From contig JAMSLZ010000002.1 in the NCBI GenBank assembly GCA_026027325.1, positions 744,001 to 808,000 of the forward strand: a DNA stretch of 64,000 nt, written 5' to 3'. Below are positions 1-11,684 of the stretch, in pieces. Under the pieces are notes generated by a model. The model made no database searches and had not been told where the DNA came from. It worked only from the letters and a program-made list of their open reading frames with translations. Source of the stretch: Actinomucor elegans (Eukaryota; Mucoromycota; Mucoromycetes; Mucorales; Mucoraceae). The position numbers and the translations under genes are program-made. Positions within the stretch are counted from its first letter, which is position 1. Each line of letters starts with the position of its first letter.

Positions 1-1060
1 CGTATCAATCTCTACAACTTTTCCATATTAATGTACGTTTATAGAAGTTAGTCATTATAACGAGCATTGCTCCATCTATATTCTGATCGAAAACAGCTGA
101 TATTGTTCAATTCACTGTTAATCTAAAAGCAATTCTGTGTTATTAAGCCAACAGTAGGAGTAAAAACATGTCCCAGTTCAGCAGTCAGCTAAGAAATAGT
201 TTCGTGAAAGTATAAACGAAATATGCTCTTTCAAATTAACTAATTTTCGAAATCGTAAAAACCTTTTAAGCTTCCTAGCGATGATCTTTTCTGAGACAAG
301 CACAATTAGGAGTTTAAAACTAATGGCTCACATTGTTTTCACTCAAACTAGGAATTTGAAAACGAAATTGGTTTTATGGATGTAAGAGCGAAGAAGTATT
401 TTGATAGAAGACTATCAAGATTAAAGGTGTTAGAGGATAAGCTACATTTAACCTTTCTTTAGGAACAAGGGCAATGTGTATATGAGTTAGAAACCATACG
501 GATCCGAGTATGGATCTACGTTTACATAAGTTATTAGTACGTGGTATATGCGAGTTTATATTTGCTGAATCAGAATATTTTACTCTGCTGCTTTAATGAG
601 CATGCAATTCATTCGGATTAATTCCATATTCACTCCAATTGGGAACATGAAAATTCAAAGAAATAAAGTTTCCGTATTAATCTGATCTTCAAGTTAATTT
701 GTGTTTCACATTATTTCATTTTAAATGCGGATGAAAGCAGTAACTTACTCGAAATTCACCTGGAATTGCCGTGAGTTCGCCTTATTTCACTTGTTTTTCC
801 TCTCATAGTATCACTTATCATTTCAGCTCTAATCGTCCAATGAAATTAGATGTATTGTTATTTATTCATGAAGCTGGACATCTGTCATCTCTCAAAATTT
901 GTCAACCAGTTCTGACTAAATATCACATCAGATGATCTATACAAACCATTACATATAGAAAAATCCTCATTTGACCAAAGTACAATAGTATACCATCCAT
1001 AATGACTGGCAGTAAACTACATATACCTCGTCTAAATTGGATCAATCTATTATACATCCC

Positions 1061-1131
1061 TCGATCGATTCCGATCAAGTACTAAATTTGATAAGTATGC
1101 TGCACTTGAAATAAATCGCTATATACATCTA
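1061..1131 (+). repeat. Dispersed ~75-bp repeat, copy 1 (weak)
   Basis: Weak match to the family. It has a GATCGATTCCGATCAAG-like head and an AAATAAATCGCTATATACATCT-like tail split over the expected distance. It could be chance in AT-rich DNA. Confidence 0.25.
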
Positions 1132-1388
1132 TCACATTCTTAGTCCAACTGTATACAGTGTAATAAGATATAATATTTTTTTCAACAGACAAATGTAAAT
1201 AATCATGTTAATTATTCAATTCAGGAGCATTCAAACGGTATTGATTCAACAACGCATCATACAATTGCCTTTTTGCTCAAAAACAGCCTGCTACATAAAG
1301 TAAATCACTATTCACCTTTATGCATACTACATTGGTAATATTAATAATTAGAAAATTCATGGACAATGCTGCATCGTACTAATTACTT

Positions 1389-1465
1389 GTAGATCTCTCC
1401 ACCGATCTCGGTGCGATCTCACATTCAATCAGTATTCGCTGTGAAGAATAAACTGCTGCATCTGA
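1389..1465 (+). repeat. Dispersed ~75-bp repeat, copy 2
   Basis: Starts with GATCTC then CCGATCTCGGT, followed by a CACATTCAATCAGTATTC block and ends with AATAAACTGCTGCATCTG. The order and spacing of these blocks match the copies at 9.6 and 14.1 kb. Confidence 0.6.
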
Positions 1466-1898
1466 TAGAACTACTGATCTATTCAATTATGCTGTTTTTA
1501 TTAAATGCTAGACTGACTTTATTACTTTAAAACCTTTAATTTCTAAATAGTTGATTTTCAACAATAGTATTTGATGAGGAGCTGTAAACTTGGTGTAAAA
1601 ATTACATACTATTGGGTGGAGAGTACCACCATAACAAATATATGTTTTTTTTGACAGCTAGATAAAGTCGTAACTACCCAACAAGCCACACAACCCGAGA
1701 AATTTTTTATAAACTAACAAGCATGAAGAAAAGATATCACAGAATGAAGACTTTCAATGGTGATCTTTATTTACAAAAAAAGTAAAACAGTTCTTTCTAT
1801 GAGAAAAACATACATCCATAAGGCAGATATTCAAAGAAACAATGTTTAGTTTTTTTAATAGTAAAAAGAAATAGATTATTTAATTATAATGAATTTAT

Positions 1899-2706
1899 TT
1901 ATTTCTTCTTGTTGGCCTCCTCCTCGGCCTTTTGACGAGCACGCTTCTCACGTTGACCGAGAGTACGAGCAGCAGAGCGAGCATAACGGAGAGTCATGTA
2001 GGCGTTGGTCTTCTTCTCCTCGGCAGTGATAGCACGAGCTTCAGGACCAGCAGCGGGTTGCTCAACAGGGAAGAGAGCACCACGGAATTGGACAGCAGAA
2101 GCGACCTCAGCAGCCTATATATACATATAAAAAATTTGGTTAATAATCAGTCACTCTGCTTTATCTACTATAGAATATGCTCTCTCTTTCTCTCCATATA
2201 AAAGTAATATATGTATATCTTACCTCAGAATCACCCTTCTTGGGCTTACCAGCCTTACGGGGGAAGACAATGAGCTTAGCCTTATAAGCCTTCAAGCGTT
2301 GAACGTTAAGTTCAAGAGACTCGTTGGACTTGTTGCGACGACGGAAATCGACAGCAATACCAATGGAACGGGCTTCCTTGCGGGCAACACCAGCTTCCTA
2401 TTTAAACGCCCAATATGAAGTATCAGTACAAGTTCTTATCCTATTTTTTTTTTTACAAACCTTGAGTTCTTCAAGAGTGAAACCACGACCAGATCTCAAC
2501 TTCATGTTGTAACGGATAGTAGGACAACGGACAGCAGGGCGGAGGAGACCGTCAATGGGTCTGGGAGCAATACGACCAGCCTTTTGAACACGTGCGATTC
2601 TTCTAGACTTCTTGCGACCGGCTTGATCGAACCAAGTCTTAACGCGACGGTCCCATTGCTTGCGGAAATGCTGGTTAGGCAATTGGTTGTTATGCTTCAA
2701 AACCAT
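1899..2706 (-). CDS. RPL13: 60S ribosomal protein L13 (eL13)
   Basis: Structural protein of the cytosolic large ribosomal subunit. Three exons on the minus strand: 2461-2706, 2224-2397 and 1899-2114, joined at GTTTGT/TAG and GTAAGA/TAG introns of about 63 and 109 nt, giving 211 residues, the usual eL13 length. The N-terminus [11 protein letters not shown] and the basic stretch with [16 protein letters not shown] are diagnostic, as is the [10 protein letters not shown] block at the end of exon 1. The C-terminus is Lys/Glu-rich and ends in KKK. The start at 2706 is fixed by the conserved N-terminus; an in-frame upstream ATG at 2769 would add an unsupported extension. No paralogue lies in the window. 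Confidence 0.96.
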
Positions 2707-4132
2707 TGTCTGTTGAAATATGCGATTGCCCAAATAATAATAAAAGTTGATAAATGTCCAAAGTTGCAATGTTCAATTGAAATTCAAAATGTGAATATAT
2801 ATATATAAAAAAAAAAAGAGAGCAGAGAATTATTAGTATTCCAGTTTCTATAACACATCAATCCTTTTCATCTATCCATCATACTTGTTACTAGATGGAT
2901 TGTTTCTATATGATGGATGGATTCCTAGGCTTCGAACTTATACGTACAAATGACCAGTTAGTGAAAAGAGAACGGCTTAACGATACAGCAATCTACTGAC
3001 ACAAGTACAAAAAAAAGTGCCCGGCGGAAGCTGAAAAACAAATTTTTTTTTTCGCTTGGCCCGGCTCAGACAGGAACGATCCAAGAAGAGATCATAAAAA
3101 CTATGAGCTTATTACGTCTCGTTTACTTGTTTGCTAGTGAAAAATTGCAAGGGACATACCATCTGTTGTTTAATTATATTTACAAAACTACTTATTTTAA
3201 TTATAATTTTTTTTTCGAAAGAAATCTTCAATCTTTGATCGATTCTCTGTATGAATCCAAAGGTAATCAATAGTGATACCATTACTCGGCCAATAGTATA
3301 TTTTCAATGGGGGTCTAAATGCCAAGGGTATAATAAATTTGACTCTCACTAGTCCAGGTTGGACGGACTGCCATAGAACAGTAGCTGTCAAGAGGAATTG
3401 ACATAGCGGTGGATGGCGGTGGTTATACGGAAGCAATAATTTCATTGGCTGATAATGATTGAAGGAGTATCCGTGTATTATCCCCTCTTCAATGATTACT
3501 TTTGAAACTTGAAATTGTATCTAGATCAATAATGAATCAAAGCGCATTCTTGAGTTTCAGTCTGTATATAGAGTCTAATGCGTTCTTTTCAATAAGCGAA
3601 TTTTAATAGCCATATTTAGAGACAGAGGAGATAAAAAAGTATCTAAATATTGAGTATTTGCTTTCTACAGCAACGCTTTTCTTTTGGAACGTTGTGAGCA
3701 GACTATCTAACTTAGAAGAGAGCGAAATGGTTTACGACTTTTGGTAAATCATCAAAGCGCAGATCTGTGCACATCGCCATCTATACTACAATCTCAATTT
3801 TTCAGAAATATGTTTTCTCTTAAACTCAAATCAGAAGAGCCTGGTATTCTTGGCGCTCCACTAAATACAGTAATTTATTTTGAGTATATTCTATTTACTA
3901 CATGCGACATTAAATCAAGATCAGTTGGGAGATCTTTGATCATTTAATGATTATATAAAATACATGTCTCTACAATCAATGGCTAAACGTAATATACTTT
4001 ATTAAAGTAATAACTTTGAGAGTCACAGTAGCTCATTTTGAATGAATACTAATTATCAAATGCAACAATAGACCTGAATTAGTCAAGGAATATCTCGATG
4101 TTAAAAATAACCCGATTTCATAAAGGTAGGCA

Positions 4133-4476
4133 ATTTTTTTAAGAGGCATAACAATAACTACATTTACAGCTTAGTTTTCTGGAGCCGATACCTAATGATA
4201 TGGCTAAGAGCTGTAGCCCCACCCGCTGAATCTGTAGAAGAGTTTAGAAGTAAACCTCATTACCTGATGATTCTACTTAGTAGGATTACTTAGTGTCGAA
4301 CTGTGAGCTCCATATGGGTGGTTGCTTGGCGACTATCACTGGCGAAGGGATTTACCGGAAGCTTGTAGGTGTGACTGAGGGGGGGAATGAACATGTTGTT
4401 AGTTAAGAGCTGTCCCTCCATGATATCGAACCCTGGTTGCAATTCTCTTCCTGCATTTAGAGCCAAAACTAATATA
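4133..4476 (-). mobile_element. Probable tRNA-derived SINE
   Basis: On the minus strand a pol III B-box-like GGTTCGATATC (4422-4432) lies 3' of an A-box-like TGGCTCTAAATGCAGG (4451-4466) at tRNA-like spacing. The B box sits in a T-arm-like hairpin, CCAGG paired with CATGG (one mismatch). The body (4190-4440) is clearly richer in G+C than its flanks, and the element ends at its 3' side with an A8 run (T8 on the plus strand, 4133-4140). A TAAGAGCTGT block is repeated at 4205 and 4404, suggesting an internal duplication. Such a layout (tRNA-like head, unrelated body, A tail) is typical of SINEs. Alternative: a structured pol III ncRNA. No second copy is visible in the window. Confidence 0.4.
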
Positions 4477-6346
4477 TAGCTTAGTTTATAAGCATAGCAA
4501 GTAGAGTATGTTTGAGCGTACTCAAATGTATTTCTATAAATTTATCACTTTAAAAACGGACATATATAAAGTATACAATTGAATGACTGTAATTGAATAG
4601 ATTTTTGCTACTGTCTGATGTTAGTTTTGAAGTCTACTAAATAAAGTGCGCAGATGTTAAACTGGTTTTTGGATAGTAAAAACGCTCCACTGCACAAAAC
4701 ATATGTTAAAATGTTTCTATTGAATAAAATTTTTCATTGAACAATGTAAATAGCATATCAAAATTTCTCAAATCTATAGGGTGCATATTAAGGAAAAACA
4801 TACCCTGATGACTAGCCTATGTTCAAAATAAAATGTTGCATATATTAAAATTATTATTTACCTAAAGTCCAATAAGCATATTACAGTTTGGTAATCGGCT
4901 GTAAAACACATGCGTATTTTTATTATATGGCCTAGATTTATAGATCTAAATATCTTTCGACCAATCCCGATTCAATATCGTATCAAATTAATAATTGATT
5001 TACGAAAAGGGTCGCTGTATTTAATAGTAGGATATTTAAAAAAGCATATTTTAACCAAAGTTTTATTAATGCTTGCGCAATTCAAAAACTTGTTCATATT
5101 AGTCGCGATAGAAGATTCTTATTCGTCCAATCTATCACCCTTCCTTTCATATTTTCTTTTCTTCATTTACAATATACTGTTTCTTCTAAAATCTATATAG
5201 GAATATTCATCGCTATTTTTTTTTTTTTTTTGGGTGATCATTTCACGTTGTTAACTTGGTTTAAATCCTGATTCAGGTGTTCAAGTTCTGCTTGAGGCTT
5301 TATGATATGTTTTTTATTCAAAGAGTGTTAACAATTAAAGCTAATTGGCACTAGGAGTACTGACAATAATAAGCAACAGCTATCAACAGCCAGCGATCGC
5401 AGCTACGTGGCATGGCCGGAAATTAGTAGAATATTAGCTAAACACATACTATAGATTAAAGAGAAAAAATCTATTAGATGACCAGTAAGAAGCCACAGAG
5501 AACTATAAGGATCCACATGCATTTCCCCCTTGTGATAATGTAATGGCATGCTATGAAATATCGATAGTAGTCGATTTCAAGTATAAGAAAACTGGAGTGG
5601 TCATAATATGTATATATGCAGATGAGAAAGCGACCAATTGGAAGAGAGATGAAAAAGTTCAATATTTTTAAAAAAAAGTCATTTTGGCAGGTACATGTCA
5701 TGCGTGGATAACAAAGAGATATACATGTAATTCAGTTGATTCTTTTACCATTTTATTTGAAATGTGAAATTATCAAATTATGCTGTCTTAAAAAATATAG
5801 ACGCAGGTTATTCAATATATAAAGTGTGTCAAAAAGGAGTGTAAAGAAGAGAACAATTGTGTATCAGTCGATGTAAAGAGCCTTTTCTATTTTTTTTTAT
5901 ATCCGTTGAGCTTACTTTGATGAATAGGTAATTTCCTTCAATTTTTTTTGTGCGAACGCAAAAACAGTGACTTAAAGCAGAAATAGTTATTACCGTGCAT
6001 TCAATATCGATATGTATGCAAAAGTATTTTTTATTATATCAATACTTGAGTCATGTCTGTATTTCTAAAAGAAGCAAAAAATCGTCTTTTATCAAGGTGA
6101 TTCCGTTGTTTGGAGGAAGTTTCAAATAAATGTTACACTATTCAATGAACCATTCAATTTCATAATAACTTTATTAATATGTGCTTATATATCAATGCTT
6201 ATTTTGCTATGAAAAAAAATTAGAGATTAGAAATTAAAGCAAATACATATATATATATTGGCGTTTTAAGCAAATCTCTGCTAGGTATAAAATCCGAAAG
6301 CGATTTCTTTACGCGCATTTGCATGGTACAGATCAGTCCACGCGAT

Positions 6347-6419
6347 TTCTGTAAATCTTGATTCAATATCGAATCTAATTAATAGACAATAATAATGCTT
6401 AGAATTAACTATTGCATCT
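6347..6419 (+). repeat. Dispersed ~75-bp repeat, copy 3 (weak)
   Basis: Contains TTGATTCAATATCGAATCTA, then AATTAATAG, then GAATTAACTATTGCATCTAG in the family order. The GATCTCGG head is decayed. Confidence 0.4.
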
Positions 6420-7011
6420 AGTTAGATTTTAAATTTCTAATTCCATGGCCATCTTAGTGACATTTATGCATTAAGGACTTTTTATGCACACAAAAAGTTA
6501 CCCTGTCCTTTTCGCTTAACGAAAAAAAAAAAGTATGAACCGATGATGTAACGGAACTGGTTACTTTATTGGTGATACTAGATCAAAGACTATATTTGTT
6601 TTACAGTGGATTAAATCCAGATCCGCCCTTGTACAACTCGTCTGAACAATTGATTGTCAACTCAAGTTGGACAAAATGAGTAACACAGACAAGTAAACAA
6701 ACAGAAAAAAAAAGGGTGGAAACACAGTTTCATCCATAGCACTTGCAGCACAAATGGCGTACTGTGCTTTTGTGCGAAGCAACCACTGATAATGTCATAA
6801 AACTGTAAAGGGGAAAGGGCAAAGTACAATAATTTATTGATGATAGTAGATAATAATAATGATGGAATGAACAAGTAAATAAATAATAATGTGCTAGTGT
6901 GGAATGGGTTTTCTATTGCTCTTGCCTACATGGCAAGATATATAAAGAATATATAATAAAACAAATAATGGGGGACGGATAATGTATATATGAAAATAAA
7001 AAAGAGAAGCC

Positions 7012-8013
7012 TTAACGAGCATCTTGTAATTGGTTAGGGTGATGGTGAAATGATATAACTTTTCTTAGCTTCTTGGATAGAGTTTTACCCTTATTTGTTA
7101 GCTTAGATGATTGTCTTCTTATTGATTTGAGTGATGATGGTGCATCGGCTGCTTGATCGGACGGTGAAACAGGTAGAGTCAGTAGCTTAGCTGGTGGTAA
7201 AGGTGGAAGGGGAGGAAGTACCTCCTGCTGATGAGGATGATGGAACTTTTCTAAAAACATGCTTGTTCTACGTCCTAATTTCTTGACTGAAGACTCATCT
7301 GCGATGCTAGATTTGGCGCGGTGCAGGATACGCTTGGCTGAAAACTTGGTGGAAAGTGGTGTAGTGGGAGGTGTAGGTAATTCCTTGATGGCAGCTGCCA
7401 TCTTTGCCGCAGCAATATCATCTTCTGACTCTTGATCAAAATCAGAAGAAAGGATATCGTCATCGTAGTATTCGCGACTTAAATTGTTAGCGACAATGGA
7501 CTTCTTTGGTAAATGGACGGAACTACGGTCTGTCGAAGGTGTTTCGGAGCGAGAAGGACTAGGTAGCAGAGTTGTACCTAGTTCGACTATACTGATACTG
7601 CTTCTGCTACTATCTGTACCGATATATTCCTGGAGCGATTCAGAGCTCTTTGTAGTACCAAATGTGCCTGCAACAAAAGTCACTTCTTGTTCTTCTTCTT
7701 GCTGCAGCTGTTGCTGCGGCTGCAGTAGATCGCTGAAACTTTCTTGATGTAACTGTGGTGGTAAAGGCATCGGAGGCAAGTCTAAGCTTGGAGCATCATT
7801 CATTGTGTTGGTTAAGTCTGTTAAATTAAAACAATGTCAGTGCCATAGGAAAATGAGGGTCAAGGGGAAAGCAGGATGTGTAAACTAGAACTAACCTTCT
7901 TCTTCTTCATCATCCATTACGCAGGAAACATGATAAGGATCTGCTGAAATACTGGCATCAGAAGGTTCTGTCCAGAGTTTTTCCAAGTAGAGTATAGAGT
8001 AAACTCGAAGCAT
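7012..8013 (-). CDS. Hypothetical Pro/Ser/Gln-rich protein
   Basis: Family not recognised. Two exons (7896-8013 and 7012-7817) separated by a 78-nt GTTAGT...CAG intron give 307 residues. Exon 1 has a short conserved-looking head (MLRVYSILYLEKLWTE) followed by a run of acidic residues at the splice junction (DDEEEE). The rest is low-complexity: a Gln/Glu stretch (QPQQQLQQEEEQE), Ser-rich segments, proline runs, and a basic His-rich C-terminus. It looks largely disordered. A start at the internal ATG at 7803 would make a single-exon 263-residue protein, but the spliced frame is open and joins cleanly. No transmembrane segment is apparent. It stands alone between gene-poor regions. Confidence 0.6.
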
Positions 8014-9564
8014 TTTTAGAGAAGAATGATAATGAAAAGAGAGAAAGAAAGAGATTTGAGCGGAAGGAATTGAAATAAAGAAGACTTTAAGGGGAAGGTT
8101 TGAAAGGATGTATCTAAGGGTGTGTCACAGAACAAACTATGCACTAAGCTGCCATGGACACTAGGCTACAAACAGTGCGCTGTGAGTCATTATTTGTATA
8201 CTAAGTGAAATGAATTCCAATAGTGGGCGCAATGCAGTCTGTTTATACAATGCCGATCAGCTACACAAACAACCCTTTTACTACGTTATTATTTCTAGTA
8301 ACTGGATTATAGGATACACTTTTTTTTTTGTATGCGCGTCTTAAGGGATGCACACTATCAAGTTTTCATGTTTAAGGCAGATATGTACATTTGAGTAAAT
8401 TAAGCATACATGATACTACATTATACATGGCATACTATCTATCCTTCTAACTCTTACAAATGCGAGCTAAACAAGTCGTCGTGTATCCCCTTAAACCTCA
8501 GTATAGCAATATCCATCTTGTTCAGCTAATCAGCCAAAATCTGCAATCGTCTTTGCCCGAGAAACGATGATAACACGGATCCATAAAATACTATACACGT
8601 TGTAAGTCGCGTTGTCTTGCTAGATGTAAATCAAGACTTACCCCGTTGCTGTTTCAAAGGTACTAATAGGCTTATGTCAAGTTAAAACTCGGAAGAGCAT
8701 CGATTTATTTGAAACATATTTTTTGTAAACCAAGTGAACTAAGTTATTTGCGTTACTTGTTCTTTTTCATTAAACTACTGTACGCGCATCTAGTTCTAAG
8801 ACTGCATATCCGAGTTCACTTGCATCGGAAAGTAGGAATATGGTTGCCTTTTAAAGAATTTTGCGGCGAAGCCGATAATTACGTCTCTACTTTCTTCCGT
8901 TTTTTTAATAAAAAAAAAATGCCGGTAACCGACATCTTATATATAAAACTTTCTTGTACATTAAATGGTATAAAGATCATGTCACATGATCTTTAAAAAT
9001 ATCGCTTGATAGGACGCAGATGTATGTTTTACCTTTGTTTATGATCAGTACTTCAAGTTTCCTATACTTTAATAAATATAACAAAAATAAGTATGCATGC
9101 TCAAAAAATTAATCAGCATAGCTGAAGTATAAACTATACCTTTAAAATGTTGTTATATCATCGACAAAAAAAATGGTGCAAAGCTATATCGCTGCAATCA
9201 TTGTGCTTGGTTTCTGGATTTTTTTTTATTAGGCGCTGATATTGCACAAATCGTGGCTGAGGGTTTATTTGGATGCTAATTTTTCATTTAATGATTAAAA
9301 AAAAACATATACAAACAAGCGTTTTTTCTTCTTCTTTTTTTACGGAATTTAATTGTGCATTGAATGACGTAGAAAACTACATTCTGTTTTTTCAAGTGCA
9401 AAAAAGTGAGCTTTTATAAAAAGGTAGCCTTTTGCAATCTTTTCAAAATATAATGATAAAAATACACACGTCATATGTTAGTATATACCCTCAAAAATAG
9501 CAAATAGATACTACAAAAATTTTGCCCTGAGAATAATACCCTTGATTTTTTTTTTCTCCATGAT

Positions 9565-9640
9565 TCGATCTCCCGGCCGATCTCGGTCCCGAAATTGCAT
9601 CTAATTAATATTCCATGTTCAAATTATACTACTGTATCTA
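9565..9640 (+). repeat. Dispersed ~75-bp repeat, copy 4
   Basis: Well preserved: GCCGATCTCGGT begins at 9577, followed by TTGCATCTAATTAATATTCC, ATGTTCAAA and ACTACTGTATCTATTG. First of three copies at a near-constant interval. Confidence 0.65.
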
Positions 9641-9748
9641 TTGGAGCTCTGCTGAGTTCATTCAATTTAAAAAAGAACATGATGTTGTCAACGATCAACA
9701 GTTGATTCCTTATATTTCGAATGAACAATGTCTAATCATTTCTAAATA

Positions 9749-9822
9749 TTCCGGCCGGTCTCGGTCCGATGTAGCATCTGATTAGTACTCCATATCCAGA
9801 ATAAATTGCTACATCTATTGAA
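9749..9822 (+). repeat. Dispersed ~75-bp repeat, copy 5
   Basis: GCCGGTCTCGGT begins at 9754, 177 bp after the same point in the previous copy. It is followed by GTAGCATCTGATTAGTACTC and AATAAATTGCTACATCTATT. Confidence 0.65.
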
Positions 9823-9916
9823 TAGCTTCAATTTCACTAAAATATAAATAAAATAATGCTGCTGCTATTGATAAGTAGTGAATTACGCATACTTCACATA
9901 TTGTGTATTCATCTCT

Positions 9917-9993
9917 AGATCTCTCGGGCGATCTCTGTCAAATTTGACATTGATGAGTACATTATATTCAGAATGAACTATTATATATCCACT
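9917..9993 (+). repeat. Dispersed ~75-bp repeat, copy 6
   Basis: GGCGATCTCTGT begins at 9927, 173 bp after the previous copy. It is followed by TTTGACATTGATGAGTACAT and GAATGAACTATTATATATCC. Confidence 0.55.
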
Positions 9994-10204
9994 GAAACCT
10001 CCATCTAACGATAATACGTTCTGATACTTATTTGCTAGTAAGGTATCGTCCTTCCTTCCTCTGTTGTTGCTGGAAATCAGATATAATCAAAAACTGTTAC
10101 AGTCAAGCAATCTTGTCAGGCCATGAAGTCGGGGTTCTTGTGTGACTATCAAGCAAACACAAAAGGCTCTTTTTGTCTGTAAAAAAAGAACCACCTTCAA
10201 CTTA

Positions 10205-11486
10205 ATGAGTAGCATTACAACGAGCGATCCCGATCTCGAAATTCCTTATTACGAAATCCCGCCTAGTTACGACGATTTCCTCAAGAATCATTTGATTCCT
10301 AATAAGCCATGTGTTATTGGCCCTGCACTTACTGAGAACTGGAAAGCGCGAAAAGAATGGGTAGTGCCTACCGGGCATGAGTACCCAAAATACAAGCCTA
10401 ATTACACCTACTTGCGCGACCATTACGGCACGGCCAAAGGCATGGTCGCTAAATGCAGCAAGCGTCACTTTAGCGATCAGTATAGAACTCCCATGTCCTT
10501 TGCAGACTTTACCGATCTATGGGAAGCAGACGACGGTAAACCTTCACAATATTACCTAAAAGATCTGCACTTGGCCAAGACATTTCCTCAAGATATATTC
10601 TATCAAGTTCCCGATCTATTTGAAGGTACACTCCCCGAGCGCAAAAAAAAAAAGGATTGAAACGTTGAACTAAACAATACGTGACTCTAGACGACTGGTT
10701 AAACGAATATTGGTTAGCAAGTAGCGATGATGATTATCGATTTGCTTATTTAGGTGGTGATCATACGTTTACACCGCTTCATGCAGATGTCTATAGGTGA
10801 TTTATGATGCATTATTCATTCATGTTCGATGCTAATAGTTGCTTAGATCCTATTCTTGGTCCAGCAATATATGCGGTGTCAAGAAATGGACCTTGTTTCC
10901 ACCAAATCAAGAGGCCTTATTTCAAGACAAGTACGGTAATATGGTATATGACATTCGCTGCGTGGATAAAGAACAGTTTCCCAATTTCGAGCAGGCTCGT
11001 AGTATAGACCTTTATCAAAAAGATGGTGAAACTGTGTTTGTACCTTCAGGCTGGTTTCATCAGGTGGTAAATATCGGCGCTGCTATTAGCATAAACCATA
11101 ATTGGAGTAACGCGAGTAATTTGGTGTACACGTATCAATCACTGAAAAAGGATTTGAACGATTGCCAGGCTGCTATAGAAGATGTGAGGGATAGCATGAC
11201 AGCTGTTGAATTTGTAATGGAATGCCAAAAGCTGTTATTGGTACACAGTGGCTGGGATTGGCGTATATTTCTATCTATTCTGTGTTGTATTGTCAGTCAT
11301 CGGTTTAATCGTTGTGCGCCTAAAAATCAGCCCGAGATCAAGTGGCAGATGGAGCAAATTGAAGCCGTGTTGACTCAGTGGAAGTCTGACGAAGGCGACG
11401 ATTTAATCACTTATTTCAAGAGCCAAGATGATTTATATGCCAAATACCAGGACCTAGTAGCTACTATATCCACTTTGAAGCAATAG
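10205..11486 (+). CDS. JMJD4-like JmjC 2-oxoglutarate oxygenase
   Basis: Fe(II)/2-oxoglutarate-dependent JmjC oxygenase resembling human JMJD4, which hydroxylates a lysine of release factor eRF1; the same role here is inference. Exons 10205-10625, 10691-10796 and 10847-11486 give 388 residues. The metal-binding HxD is visible in FTPLHADVYR (His171, Asp173), followed by the family block SYSWSSNICGVKKW, with the distal histidine in VPSGWFHQVVN (His247). The intron after exon 2 is only 50 nt; the split Arg codon AG|A restores the conserved HADVYRSYSWS. I start at MSSITTSD; an in-frame ATG at 10142 would add 21 residues with no family support. The C-terminal 110 residues are helical and not catalytic. 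Confidence 0.88.
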
Positions 11487-11684
11487 GAGAGTATATCCAA
11501 TGAATGATCAAGAACAAATAGCTGTGCATTAAGAAGTTCGGCGTTCCAATACAGGTATAGGAGCTTGCTCTGTTGCTATTAACTGGGTGTTACCCTTATC
11601 TTGGCCCCGTTTTTGTAATAATTTATTAATATATATTTCATTTTCCTTTTTTCTTTCTTCTTTTCTTCTTTTTCTTTCAAAGAT

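Larger units (their letters stand above)
1..1898. other. Gene-free AT-rich region
   Basis: I see no convincing coding exon here. It contains two degenerate copies of the dispersed repeat family (listed separately) and the probable 3' untranslated region of the RPL13 gene near 1800-1898. Confidence 0.5.
2707..7011. other. Gene-poor region of 4.3 kb
   Basis: Upstream of RPL13 lies its probable promoter (2707-3000). Beyond it I find no supported gene. The only structured element is the GC-richer SINE-like block at 4133-4476. A weak repeat copy lies at 6347-6419. An 82-codon minus-strand frame at 3197-3445 has no recognisable family. Confidence 0.5.
8014..10204. other. Gene-free 2.2-kb region with repeat cluster
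   Basis: Apart from probable promoter sequence for the flanking genes and the three-copy repeat cluster at 9565-9993, I see nothing that supports a gene. A 95-codon frame at 8709-8996 runs through AT-rich sequence and has no family features. Confidence 0.5.

Noticed and set aside
3197..3445. 82-codon minus-strand frame
   Set aside because: No recognisable motif, no conserved start context, and no neighbouring exons.
4200..4440. Structured housekeeping ncRNA (RNase P, MRP, SRP or U3)
   Set aside because: I looked for their conserved cores and did not find them; the box-A/box-B layout fits a SINE better.
8709..8996. 95-codon plus-strand frame
   Set aside because: AT-rich, Phe/Leu/Lys-rich composition typical of chance frames; no family match.
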